A stretch of DNA of 5,314 bases. Origin: Paracoccaceae bacterium (lineage in GTDB: Bacteria; Pseudomonadota; Alphaproteobacteria; Rhodobacterales; Rhodobacteraceae). Position 1 is the first letter of the stretch; each line of letters starts with the position of its first letter. The stretch spans positions 1 to 5,314 of the forward strand of contig SLQN01000239.1 of the NCBI GenBank assembly GCA_007131465.1. Direction: 5' to 3'. Shown piece by piece: positions 1 through 5,314 of this stretch. A program made the position numbers and the translations under genes. The notes beneath the pieces are model-generated. The model worked only from the letters and a program-made list of their open reading frames with translations, was not told the DNA's origin and did not search any database.

Positions 1-141
1 GCGGCGTTGCACAAGCTCGCCGACCTCAGCGAATTCAGCAGCATCATCACAGACCAGTTGCCTGCGCAGGACAGTTTTGCCGCCATGACGGCGGCAGGTC
101 TTCCCCTGACAATCGCACCGCCCAAGGAGGCCACGACATGA
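1..141 (+). CDS. C-terminal end of a probable DeoR-family transcriptional regulator (5' end outside window)
   Basis: An open frame enters from the left edge and ends at TGA 139-141, leaving 46 residues. The stretch ADLSEFSSIITDQLP followed by an alanine/glycine-rich tail fits the end of the DeoR sensor domain, where a phospho-sugar-binding, isomerase-like fold finishes with a pattern like 'vadls.id.livTD....' and a short 'aaG' tail. The helix-turn-helix would be upstream and cannot be seen. The stop overlaps the next start as ATGA (138-141), so the two genes are probably translationally coupled. In Brucella and rhizobial erythritol loci a DeoR-type regulator (eryR) precedes a tpiA-like and an rpiB-like gene, and this order matches. 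I infer a repressor responding to a tetritol phosphate or tetrulose phosphate. The family call rests on a short tail plus context. Confidence 0.6.
   Translation, partial: AALHKLADLSEFSSIITDQLPAQDSFAAMTAAGLPLTIAPPKEATT
124..130 (+). promoter_or_regulatory. Strong ribosome binding site for the TIM-family gene
   Basis: AAGGAGG lies seven bases before the ATG at 138 and inside the last codons of the upstream regulator gene. It is close to a perfect Shine-Dalgarno match. It supports the start at 138 and suggests that the isomerase can also be initiated independently of coupling. Confidence 0.8.
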
Positions 142-911
142 GAGCCGCACCCTACTGGATAGGCACAAGCTGGAAGATGAACAAAACTCTGGCCGAGGCG
201 CAGGCCTTCGCGACCGCGCTGGCCGCAGCGGATAGCGCGCGCGACCGTCGCATCCAGCGCTTTGTCATCCCGCCCTTCACAGTGCTACGCGAGGTCAGGG
301 CGGTCCTTGCTGATACGTCGGTCAAGGTGGGCGCACAAAACATGCATTGGGCCGATAGCGGTGCCTGGACGGGCGAAGTGTCCCCCCCCATGCTGACCGA
401 TTGCGGGCTGGACATGGTCGAACTGGGCCATTCCGAACGCCGCGAGTATTTCGGCGAAACAGATATGACCGTGGGGTTGAAGGTCGAGGCGGCAGTGCGT
501 CATGGCCTGACGCCGCTGATCTGCATCGGCGAGACGCTGGCCGAACGCAACGCGGGTCGGGCGCAAACGGTGCTTGAGGCGCAGGTACGCGGCGCGCTCG
601 CGAATTTGGCGGAAGTAAAGAATACCGCCCCGATCCTGCTTGCCTATGAACCGGTCTGGGCCATCGGCGATGATGGTATCCCGGCAACCTCGGATTACGC
701 CGATGCAAGACAGGCCGAGATCATCGCCGTCGCTGGTGATGTTCTGGGTCGAAAGGTGCCATGTCTTTATGGCGGGTCGGTGAACTCCGGCAATTGCCAA
801 GAATTGATCCAGTGCCCGCATGTGGACGGGCTGTTCATCGGGCGCGCTGCGTGGAATGTCGAAGGCTATCTCGACATCTTGAACAGATGTGCCAAGACCA
901 TCGAAACCTGA
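138..911 (+). CDS. eryH: Triose-phosphate-isomerase family enzyme, probable L-erythrulose-1-phosphate isomerase (EryH/LerI type)
   Basis: A 257-residue cytosolic TIM-barrel protein of normal family length. Catalytic landmarks are present: Lys13 in the SWKMN motif, His98 in ELGHSERR, Glu171 at the start of loop 6 (AYEPVWAIG), and phosphate-gripping YGGS at 211-214 with GLFIGRAAW near the C-terminus. Two features depart from housekeeping TpiA: the usual Asn two residues before the catalytic Lys (GNWKMN) is Ser11 (GTSWKMN), and loop 6 continues GDDGIPAT instead of the usual GTGKxAT. Together with the preceding DeoR-like gene and the following RpiB-like gene, this indicates the EryH (formerly TpiA2; LerI in mycobacteria) enzyme, which interconverts L-erythrulose 1-phosphate and D-erythrulose 4-phosphate in erythritol/threitol catabolism. 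The start is set by the Shine-Dalgarno at 124-130 and the ATGA overlap. The alternative is a second glycolytic TIM; database pipelines would probably label it tpiA. Confidence 0.85.
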   Translation: MRAAPYWIGTSWKMNKTLAEAQAFATALAAADSARDRRIQRFVIPPFTVLREVRAVLADTSVKVGAQNMHWADSGAWTGEVSPPMLTDCGLDMVELGHSERREYFGETDMTVGLKVEAAVRHGLTPLICIGETLAERNAGRAQTVLEAQVRGALANLAEVKNTAPILLAYEPVWAIGDDGIPATSDYADARQAEIIAVAGDVLGRKVPCLYGGSVNSGNCQELIQCPHVDGLFIGRAAWNVEGYLDILNRCAKTIET

Positions 912-916
912 AAGGA
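911..916 (+). promoter_or_regulatory. Ribosome binding site deciding the start of the RpiB-family gene
   Basis: AAAGGA begins at the last base of the upstream stop codon and lies six bases before ATG 923. It fixes the start at 923. Reading the same frame further upstream adds about 54 residues that overlap the TIM-family gene and resemble nothing in the RpiB family. Confidence 0.7.
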
Positions 917-922
917 AAAAGT

Positions 923-1378
923 ATGAAAATTGCAATCGCAGGCGACAGTGCTGGCGAAGGTCTGGCCAAGGTTCTGGTCGACCACCTGAAAGACGCGCAT
1001 GATGTATTCGACGTGTCGCGGACTGATTCCGGTCCGGACGTGTTCTATGCCCATATGGCGGAGCGGGTCGCGACGGATCTGCTCGCCGGGGTATATGACC
1101 GCGCCATCTTAGTATGTGGCACTGGTATTGGAGTCCAGATGGCCGCCAATAACTTGCCGGGCATCCGCGCCGCGCAATGCCACGACACATATTCTGCCGC
1201 TAAAGCTTCAACGTCAAACAACGCGCAGATCATCACCATGGGCGCACGGGTCGTGGGAACCGAACTTGCCAAGGATATCGCAGACGCCTATCTGGGCACC
1301 GTCTTCGACCCCAAGGGACGCTCTGCGGGGAACGTGAATGCAATCAACGAGGTGGATGCGAAGTACCGCAAGGCGTGA
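923..1378 (+). CDS. eryI: RpiB/LacAB-family sugar-phosphate isomerase, probable D-erythrulose-4-phosphate isomerase (EryI/DerI type)
   Basis: A 151-residue cytosolic protein, the standard length for the RpiB fold. It begins [13 protein letters not shown] and holds the family's anion-hole loop CGTGIG with the catalytic base Cys65 (equivalent to E. coli RpiB Cys66), then [13 protein letters not shown] at 87-88, and [15 protein letters not shown]. Both histidines linked to ring opening in ribose-5-phosphate isomerases are absent: the DHxG motif reads DSAG (Ser9), and the position of E. coli His99 (QHND) is Ser98 (TSNN). A tetrose 4-phosphate cannot form a furanose ring, so such an enzyme would not need them. 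The expected reaction is D-erythrulose 4-phosphate to D-erythrose 4-phosphate, following EryH. It lies 11 bases after the TIM-family stop, clearly in the same operon. The alternative is ribose-5-phosphate isomerase B. Confidence 0.87.
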   Translation: MKIAIAGDSAGEGLAKVLVDHLKDAHDVFDVSRTDSGPDVFYAHMAERVATDLLAGVYDRAILVCGTGIGVQMAANNLPGIRAAQCHDTYSAAKASTSNNAQIITMGARVVGTELAKDIADAYLGTVFDPKGRSAGNVNAINEVDAKYRKA

Positions 1379-1405
1379 TCACATGGGGTCAGGCGGTCGG
1401 CAATC

Positions 1406-1429
1406 TGAACTGCCCCGGGTTTGTCAGAG
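1406..1429 (+). repeat. Probable terminal inverted repeat of the IS3-family element
   Basis: The block starting TGAACTGCCCCGGGTTTGTC lies just beyond the transposase stop codon, at the expected place for the IS3-family right end. It has the TGAACCGCCCCGGGTTT-like form seen in many alpha- and betaproteobacterial IS3 elements. The partner repeat is not in this window. Confidence 0.65.
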
Positions 1430-1445
1430 GGTGATTTATTCATTT

Positions 1446-1638
1446 TCACGCGACCATATCGAGTGTGTTCAGGTTTGCACGAGACACGCCTTCTCTGCTT
1501 CTGCGGGCGGGATGTACCGATGGGGCCGGGCAGCCGGCGATTGTTATACCAATCGACCCATTTGATGGTTTCCCATTCGACCTCTCGCATCGATTTCCAA
1601 GGGCCGATCTGCTTGATGGCCTCGGTTTTAGAGATATG
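1446..1638 (-). pseudogene. IS3-family transposase OrfB, C-terminal fragment with frameshifts
   Basis: On the minus strand, one frame reads SKTEAIKQIGPWKSMREVEW and then WETIKWVDWYNNRRLPGPIG, which is the typical end of an IS3-family integrase-type transposase. After GPIG one base of the expected TAC codon is missing. The reading moves to a frame giving IPPAEAEKACL, and a second shift is needed to finish as ANLNTLDMVA and the stop at 1446-1448. A further one- or two-base loss is likely near 1628, where LYKTE would be expected. What remains starts after the region holding the last catalytic Glu, so the fragment cannot be active. Several independent small indels indicate an old, decaying copy. 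Confidence 0.82.
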
Positions 1639-1640
1639 GA

Positions 1641-1677
1641 GGGGACGGTCGCGTCCGCCGAGGTGGTGTAAATTCCC
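1641..1677 (+). repeat. Probable terminal inverted repeat region of the IS256-family element
   Basis: Between the IS256 transposase stop (1697) and the IS3 homology lies a block beginning GGGGACGGTC and containing GTGGTGTAAATTCCC. TGTAAATTC-type ends are familiar from IS256-family elements. It contains a short self-complementary stretch, GGACG-GTCG-CGTCC, at 1643-1656. The opposite end is absent, so the exact boundary is inferred from where IS3 homology stops. Confidence 0.5.
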
Positions 1678-1696
1678 GGGTGGCCTGAGGTCATGA

Positions 1697-1876
1697 TCAG
1701 GGGGCTTTTGTGGTTATGCTGAGAATGGGGTCGATCTCCTCCTTGTCGATCTGGGCGAAGGCTTCGCACATCATGTAGCGGCTGGCGGTCTGCCATTCGT
1801 CGTTCTGCTCGAACAGCACGGCACCGATCAGGCGCCTGATGGAAGCCTCGTTCGGGAGTGAGGGCATGACTGCCAC
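1697..1876 (-). pseudogene. IS256-family (mutator-type) transposase, C-terminal fragment
   Basis: A minus-strand frame ending at TGA 1697-1699 gives about 59 residues. It contains LPNEASIRRLIGAVLFEQND, continues EWQTASRYMMCEAFAQIDKE, and ends in a DPILSITTKAP tail. The pattern [FL]PNEAS..RL[IV]GA[VL]L.EQNDEW followed by RYM is the usual end of IS256-type transposases. All catalytic DDE residues lie further upstream and are missing. No start codon or ribosome site belongs to it. The upstream homology fades between 1870 and 1895. This frame itself has no internal stop, so the element may be younger than the IS3 copy it sits in. Confidence 0.8.
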
Positions 1877-1902
1877 TCCATCAATGGCGCTCTCATGGCG
1901 AC

Positions 1903-2127
1903 CGTGGCACCGCCTTCATCCAGGGCGGACGTAAACTCCTGCGCGATGCGCTCTACATGCCCGCGCTCGTCCCCGCCCGTCATACCCCGGATCTGCGACA
2001 GAGATACCAGACCATGATCCAGGCCGCCCCCCCGAAAGTTGCTCTGACAGCGCTCATGCGAAAGATGATCGCACTGGCCAACGCACTCGTCCAGCAAGAC
2101 CGCAAATGGACACCGAAAGCAGCTTGA
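1903..2127 (+). pseudogene. IS110-family (IS116/IS110/IS902) transposase, C-terminal fragment
   Basis: A plus-strand frame without a start codon gives about 74 residues ending at TGA 2125-2127. It includes RGTAFIQGGRKLLRDALYMP, then ALVPARHTPDLRQRY, PPKVALTALMRKMIALANAL and VQQDRKWTPKAA. This is the C-terminal half of the Transposase_20 domain, with its GGR..LR.ALYM signature and closing LANAL....R.W. The conserved serine of the '.SG' motif just upstream of RGTAF is not recognisable, and the N-terminal DEDD domain is absent, so the fragment is dead. Its frame is intact after the breakpoint. It points opposite to the IS3 and IS256 remnants. Confidence 0.82.
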
Positions 2128-2186
2128 TCAAGACGGATACGCTAGATGCGCGCGCTGGATCAGTTTTGAATGCAAATTGACATATG

Positions 2187-2765
2187 TTATCCGAACCTTC
2201 CATGGCGGCGGATGGCGGATGCAATGTCGTGAACGACCTGCGCAGTCGCTGCGATATCGAAGAGAATGTCGAGGCCCGCGTCTGACGCTGGACTTGCGCG
2301 CAGCAGCACGGCATCGACATGGGCGAAGCGGGTTTGCAGGATCGCGTCAGACGCGAAGGCCTTGCGCCGCAGGTCGACGGCGGTCAGCCGCGCGGCCACG
2401 TCCCAGACAGCAGGGCCGGTAAGGCGTAGCGATGCCCATGTTTCCTCGCGCCAGCTCGAATGGCCCTGTCCCCAAGCCTCCCATGTCGCACGAATCGCGT
2501 CTACGGTCTCGGGTCTGTCGGGTTCTGCCAGGATCATGAGATCACGCGCGCCCAGCCGCAGCAGCCGCGCACCCGCGCGCTGCGTCCAGCGATTGATTTC
2601 GGGCAAGTCCCCCTGCGACGCGAACCAGGTATCGGCGCCGGGGCCCTTCAATCCAAACCGTGCGCAGGCCGTCAGGTCCTGCAACCGCACGGACCCGTCG
2701 CCACCAAGAAGCGGCTCGCATTCCGCCGCCATGCCCCGGTCAGACAGGGGAACAACCCGCATCAT
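2187..2765 (-). CDS. soxG: Sarcosine-oxidase-type heterotetrameric enzyme, gamma subunit
   Basis: A 192-residue protein, within the usual range for SoxG. Recognisable family features are ARFGLKGPGADTWFASQG early on (about residues 35-52), a PEINRW segment, and a C-terminal half with the aminomethyltransferase-like pattern SLRLTGPAVWDVAARLTAVD, then AFASDAILQTRFAHVDAVLL (about 112-155). Gamma is a small subunit that packs against alpha and beta in the soluble cytoplasmic complex and carries no redox cofactor. The ATG at 2765 overlaps the alpha stop as ATGA (2762-2765), which implies translational coupling; a second ATG follows at once. This is the last gene of the operon. It ends with TAA 57 bases past the IS110 remnant's stop, with no terminator visible. 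The subunit family is secure; the natural substrate of the complex is not. Confidence 0.88.
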   Translation of the reverse strand: MMRVVPLSDRGMAAECEPLLGGDGSVRLQDLTACARFGLKGPGADTWFASQGDLPEINRWTQRAGARLLRLGARDLMILAEPDRPETVDAIRATWEAWGQGHSSWREETWASLRLTGPAVWDVAARLTAVDLRRKAFASDAILQTRFAHVDAVLLRASPASDAGLDILFDIAATAQVVHDIASAIRRHGRFG

Positions 2766-5314
2766 ATCTGCTGCCTCGCGCCTTCGGGATCGACGAAGGC
2801 GTGGTCACAGACTTCGCCTTCGACCATCCGCCCATCGCGCCCCCGGATCTTTATGGTCCGACCGGGCACCGCATCTTCGGCCGCGACAAAGGCCAGCGCG
2901 ATGCCATGGCCTAACGTGGGTGAGTGCGCTGACGAGGTCACATGCCCCACCGGATACCCGTCCTTCAAGACGAGGCAGCTTTCGCCCGGCACACCCGCCC
3001 CTTCCAGGAAGGACAAGGCGGCCAGTCTGCGCGTCGGCCCCAGCCTCTGCCGCATTTCCAGCGCGCGTTTGCCGATGAAGAACGGCTTCGTCTTCGAGAT
3101 CGCCCAGCCAAAGCCCAGTTCGTGCGGCGATGTCAGCGCGTCGGTGTCCTGCCCGATCAAGATGTGCCCTTTCTCCAGGCGCAGGATACGGCTCGCCTCC
3201 AGACCATAAGGGCGCAGCCCATGAGGCTGCCCCGCCGCCATCACCGCATCCCACAAATCTTGAGCGCGGCTGGCCGGGCAATGCAGCTCGAAACTCAGCT
3301 CGCCGGTGAAGCCGATGCGCATGACGTGGACAGGAACGCCCGCAACCGTGCCGCTGCGACCCGTCAGATAGGCGAAGCCCTCACGGCTGAAATCCATGTC
3401 TCCCGAAAGGCCCTCGACCACCACGCGGGCCTGCGGGCCGGTGATGTTCAACGCGGCAAAGCCCGCCGTCAGGTTCACCACATCGACATCCATCCGCCAT
3501 TGCGCGTTCCAGAACGCCATCTCGGTATAGACGCGCCCGACCGCCCCGGTGGTGGCGGTGACGTAGAAACGATCCTCAGCCAGACGCAGGGCGACACCGT
3601 CGTCTATCACGGTGCCCATCTCGTTCAGCATCAGGCAATAGCGCACCTTGCCGATGGGCTGTTTCACGTGCGCCATGGTGTAGATCCGATCAAGGAACGC
3701 CCCCGCATCCGGCCCGCGCACTTCCAGCTTGCCAAGGGTAGAGACATCGAGCACCCCTGCCCGCTCGCGCACAGAGCGCACCTCCTCGGCGATACGGGCC
3801 AAGCGATTCCCGGTGCCATAGACGTAAGGCCGCCACCAGGTGCCTACGGGCCGCATTTCGGCACCGAGTGCGCGGTGCACGCGGTCGAGTGAGCTGCGCC
3901 GTTCGGGCGTCGTATGCGGTCCTGCCAATGCGCCCAGCGTTTCGGGCGCAGTGGGCGGGCGCGCGGTCGTCACGCCGATCTGGCCCAGATCGCGCCCGGT
4001 TTCGGCGGCCAAGATCCGCGCGGTGGGCAGCGCCGAGTGCCGCCCCTGCGACGGGCCCATGCCCACTGTTGAAAACCGCTTGACCAGTTCCAGTTCGCGG
4101 TAGCCTTCGTGGATCGCGTTGCGGATATCCCTGATCTGCAAATCCTCGTCAAGATCGATGAAATCCTTGCCCTTTGCGTGCGGCTGCAACGGCAGCATTG
4201 CCGGCTGATCGTCCCCCTCGCCTGCAAGCACGCCAGCCAGCGAAATCGTCCGATCCTCCAGGTCAAAGCCGAAGCCCTCTGCCCGCACCCTCAGACGCGC
4301 GCCCGCCTGACACGGCAGATGCCACGCGGGCATCTGCCCCGCTGCGACCACCAATGCGTCGCACCGCAGGTCGTGCCCCGCGACATGGACGCCCGTGATG
4401 TGGCGGGTCCCGTTGGCTGCCTCGATCCCGCCCGCGATCACCGCGACGCCCTCGGGTGCAGTGCCGCACCCACCGGGTATCGGGTCGATGATCGCGCCGA
4501 CCGGGACGCCCGCCGCGCACAACTCGCGCGCAACCGCGTAGCCTGCAGGTGACGCAGCCAGCACAACGACCCGCTGCCCCGGCACAACCCCGTAGAGGTG
4601 CAGCAACCGCCGCGCGCCGCCCACCGTCAGGATGCCCGGCAGGTCGTTGTTGCGAAACACCGCGATCTGGTCAATCCCGCCCGCCGCCAGCTCGACCCGC
4701 CCTGCCCGCAGCCGCCACAGCCGGTTCGCGCGCGACAGGGCCAGCCAGTTGTCCTCGAATATCCCGCTACAGACTGTGTCCGTCAGGATGCGGATGCCTG
4801 GGTGGGCGGCGACCTTGGCGCTTAGCCCCTCGCCCGCGCTTGTGTCAGCGGCATAGGCCAGATGCCCGCCCAACTCCGGTTGATCGTCCACCAGAAGCAC
4901 ATCCGCACCCGCGCCCGCCGCGTCCAGCGCCGCGTGCATCCCCGCCGGGCCGCCGCCGATGACCGCAACGTCGCAATGCAGTGTCGACTTGTCGACCGGG
5001 ATCGCGGGGGCGTCGGGGGCGATCACACCCAGACCGGCCTTCGCACGGATCAACGGCTCCCACAGCTTCAGCCACGCATGCCGCGTCGGCCCCATGAAGG
5101 TGCGGTAGTAGAAACCCACTGGCAGAAACCGCGCGAAGACCCCAAGGAGCGCGTCGCGGTCATGGTCGAGGGAACCCGCAACGTTCTGCGCCGTGATCTG
5201 CATCCCCTCGGTCAACTCTGTCAGGTCGGCGGCGACGTTCGGTTCAGGGCCGACTTGCACCAGCGTGTTGGCGTCGGTGCCTGCGAAGCTCATTGCGCCG
5301 CGGGGGCGGTGGTA
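2762..5314 (-). CDS. soxA: Sarcosine-oxidase-type heterotetrameric enzyme, alpha subunit (N-terminus outside window)
   Basis: The frame is open from the right edge to TGA 2762-2764, giving 850 residues. It enters as YHRPRGA before the Met at 5293, matching the conserved FKYHRPRG...G.DANTLV segment of SoxA. The true start is therefore beyond the edge; alpha subunits usually have about 950-1000 residues, so the ferredoxin-like N-terminus is mostly missing. Numbering from that Met, an FAD/NAD-binding Rossmann fold has GGGPAG at 113-118 and acidic VDDQPELGG. A middle region at 376-455 reads KDFIDLDEDLQIRDIRNAIHEGY and GVTTARPPTAPETLGALAG. From about 465 comes an aminomethyltransferase (GcvT-like) domain with GTVIDDGV, GFTGELSFEL and LRLEKGHILIGQDTDA. 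In the SoxBDAG complex alpha binds NAD and tetrahydrofolate, accepting the formaldehyde-level carbon released from an N-methyl amine. The Cys residues that hold an Fe-S centre in some alpha-like relatives (MGPCQGxxC) are absent (GMGPSQGRHS). The substrate may be sarcosine or another N-methylated amino acid. Confidence 0.88.
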   Translation of the reverse strand, partial: YHRPRGAMSFAGTDANTLVQVGPEPNVAADLTELTEGMQITAQNVAGSLDHDRDALLGVFARFLPVGFYYRTFMGPTRHAWLKLWEPLIRAKAGLGVIAPDAPAIPVDKSTLHCDVAVIGGGPAGMHAALDAAGAGADVLLVDDQPELGGHLAYAADTSAGEGLSAKVAAHPGIRILTDTVCSGIFEDNWLALSRANRLWRLRAGRVELAAGGIDQIAVFRNNDLPGILTVGGARRLLHLYGVVPGQRVVVLAASPAGYAVARELCAAGVPVGAIIDPIPGGCGTAPEGVAVIAGGIEAANGTRHITGVHVAGHDLRCDALVVAAGQMPAWHLPCQAGARLRVRAEGFGFDLEDRTISLAGVLAGEGDDQPAMLPLQPHAKGKDFIDLDEDLQIRDIRNAIHEGYRELELVKRFSTVGMGPSQGRHSALPTARILAAETGRDLGQIGVTTARPPTAPETLGALAGPHTTPERRSSLDRVHRALGAEMRPVGTWWRPYVYGTGNRLARIAEEVRSVRERAGVLDVSTLGKLEVRGPDAGAFLDRIYTMAHVKQPIGKVRYCLMLNEMGTVIDDGVALRLAEDRFYVTATTGAVGRVYTEMAFWNAQWRMDVDVVNLTAGFAALNITGPQARVVVEGLSGDMDFSREGFAYLTGRSGTVAGVPVHVMRIGFTGELSFELHCPASRAQDLWDAVMAAGQPHGLRPYGLEASRILRLEKGHILIGQDTDALTSPHELGFGWAISKTKPFFIGKRALEMRQRLGPTRRLAALSFLEGAGVPGESCLVLKDGYPVGHVTSSAHSPTLGHGIALAFVAAEDAVPGRTIKIRGRDGRMVEGEVCDHAFVDPEGARQQI

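Larger units (their letters stand above)
1406..1640 (-). mobile_element. 3' remnant of an IS3-family insertion sequence
   Basis: The remnant runs from a terminal inverted repeat at 1406 to a junction near 1640 where an IS256-type end begins. It contains the frameshifted end of an OrfB transposase. The left end, OrfA and most of OrfB are missing. The IR sequence and OrfB tail resemble IS3 elements with GC-rich TGAACxGCCCCGGG-type ends; the subgroup is not certain. Confidence 0.75.
1641..1876 (-). mobile_element. 3' remnant of an IS256-family insertion sequence
   Basis: This spans the end of an IS256-type transposase gene, its short 3' noncoding tail and a probable terminal repeat ending near 1641. 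The outer end abuts IS3 transposase sequence directly, so this element apparently inserted into the IS3 copy. The inner end is lost at about 1870-1900, where IS110-type sequence of the opposite orientation begins. Confidence 0.68.
1379..2186. other. Gene-free interval between convergent operons: insertion-sequence graveyard
   Basis: About 0.8 kb between the stop of the EryI-type gene and the stop of the SoxG-type gene. It holds 3' ends of three different IS transposases with no matching 5' halves, so none is functional. Only 1379-1405 and 2128-2186 show no recognisable IS coding homology. I saw no convincing hairpin-plus-T-run terminator for either operon. Open frames in this stretch are out-of-frame readings of the remnants. 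Confidence 0.8.

Noticed and set aside
382..389. Run of eight C residues as a programmed or error-type frameshift site in the TIM-family gene
   Set aside because: The frame is intact on both sides (V-S-P-P-M) and the protein has normal length and motifs.
761..922. Upstream extension of the RpiB-family frame to an ATG at 761
   Set aside because: The added residues overlap the TIM-family gene and lack family similarity. The ATG at 923 has a ribosome site and gives the normal RpiB length.
285..1190. A 301-residue open frame on the minus strand across the two isomerase genes
   Set aside because: It lies antisense to two genes with clear catalytic motifs, has low-complexity Arg/Pro/His-rich composition and resembles no family. 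It is a by-product of GC-rich codon use.
1379..1440. Intrinsic terminator after the EryI-type gene
   Set aside because: The GC-rich stretch CCCCGGG belongs to the IS3 end; there is no stem followed by a T run.
1421..1696. Plus-strand short open frames in the IS3/IS256 remnant
   Set aside because: They are antisense to recognisable minus-strand transposase sequence and have no convincing translation signals.
1828..2097. An 89-residue minus-strand open frame in the IS region
   Set aside because: It is mostly antisense to the IS110 transposase tail and then out of frame with the IS256 tail; no independent gene is supported.
2124..2131. TTGATCAA palindrome after the IS110 fragment as an operator or attachment site
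   Set aside because: Eight bases overlapping the TGA stop of the transposase remnant; common by chance and no partner copy seen.
2266..3892. Long plus-strand open frames opposite soxG and soxA (up to 316 residues)
   Set aside because: All are antisense to well-conserved domains, rich in Arg/Pro/Ala, and show no motif or ribosome site of their own.
1..5314. CRISPR array, tRNA, rRNA or defence system
   Set aside because: No regularly spaced repeats, no tRNA-like or rRNA-like segments and no defence-related domain were seen on either strand.

Overview
The window looks like accessory or catabolic DNA from a GC-rich alphaproteobacterium, most likely Rhodobacterales (Rhodobacteraceae) or a rhizobial relative. 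This rests on codon use, a regulator–tpiA-like–rpiB-like gene order known from rhizobial and Brucella erythritol loci, a SoxA/SoxG-type oxidase pair, and IS3, IS256 and IS110 remnants of kinds common in these bacteria. No marker gene fixes the genus.

Layout. (1) Positions 1-1378, plus strand: a tightly packed operon end made of the C-terminus of a probable DeoR-family repressor, a triose-phosphate-isomerase homologue and an RpiB homologue. Active-site differences from ordinary TpiA and RpiB point to the tetrose-phosphate isomerases EryH (LerI) and EryI (DerI). In the Brucella pathway these convert L-erythrulose 1-phosphate to D-erythrulose 4-phosphate and then to D-erythrose 4-phosphate, which enters the pentose phosphate pathway. 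The kinase, dehydrogenase, epimerase and transporter of a tetritol pathway would be outside the window. (2) Positions 1379-2186: no intact gene. It is an insertion-sequence graveyard holding the 3' ends of three unrelated transposase genes: IS3 family (minus strand, frameshifted), IS256 family (minus strand, apparently inserted into the IS3 gene) and IS110 family (plus strand). (3) Positions 2187-5314, minus strand: genes for the gamma subunit and most of the alpha subunit of a heterotetrameric sarcosine-oxidase-type enzyme, overlapping by ATGA. The alpha gene runs off the right edge. The beta and delta genes (soxB, soxD), usually upstream of alpha, would lie beyond that edge.

The two operons converge on the IS cluster. 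One handles polyol-derived tetrose phosphates. The other demethylates an N-methylated amine and passes the one-carbon unit to folate. Nothing in the sequence shows they are functionally linked; the IS remnants may mark where two catabolic islands were joined. I saw no tRNA, rRNA, CRISPR array or convincing intrinsic terminator. I do not see a wholly new system. The most informative points are the active-site changes in the two isomerases and the nested IS structure.
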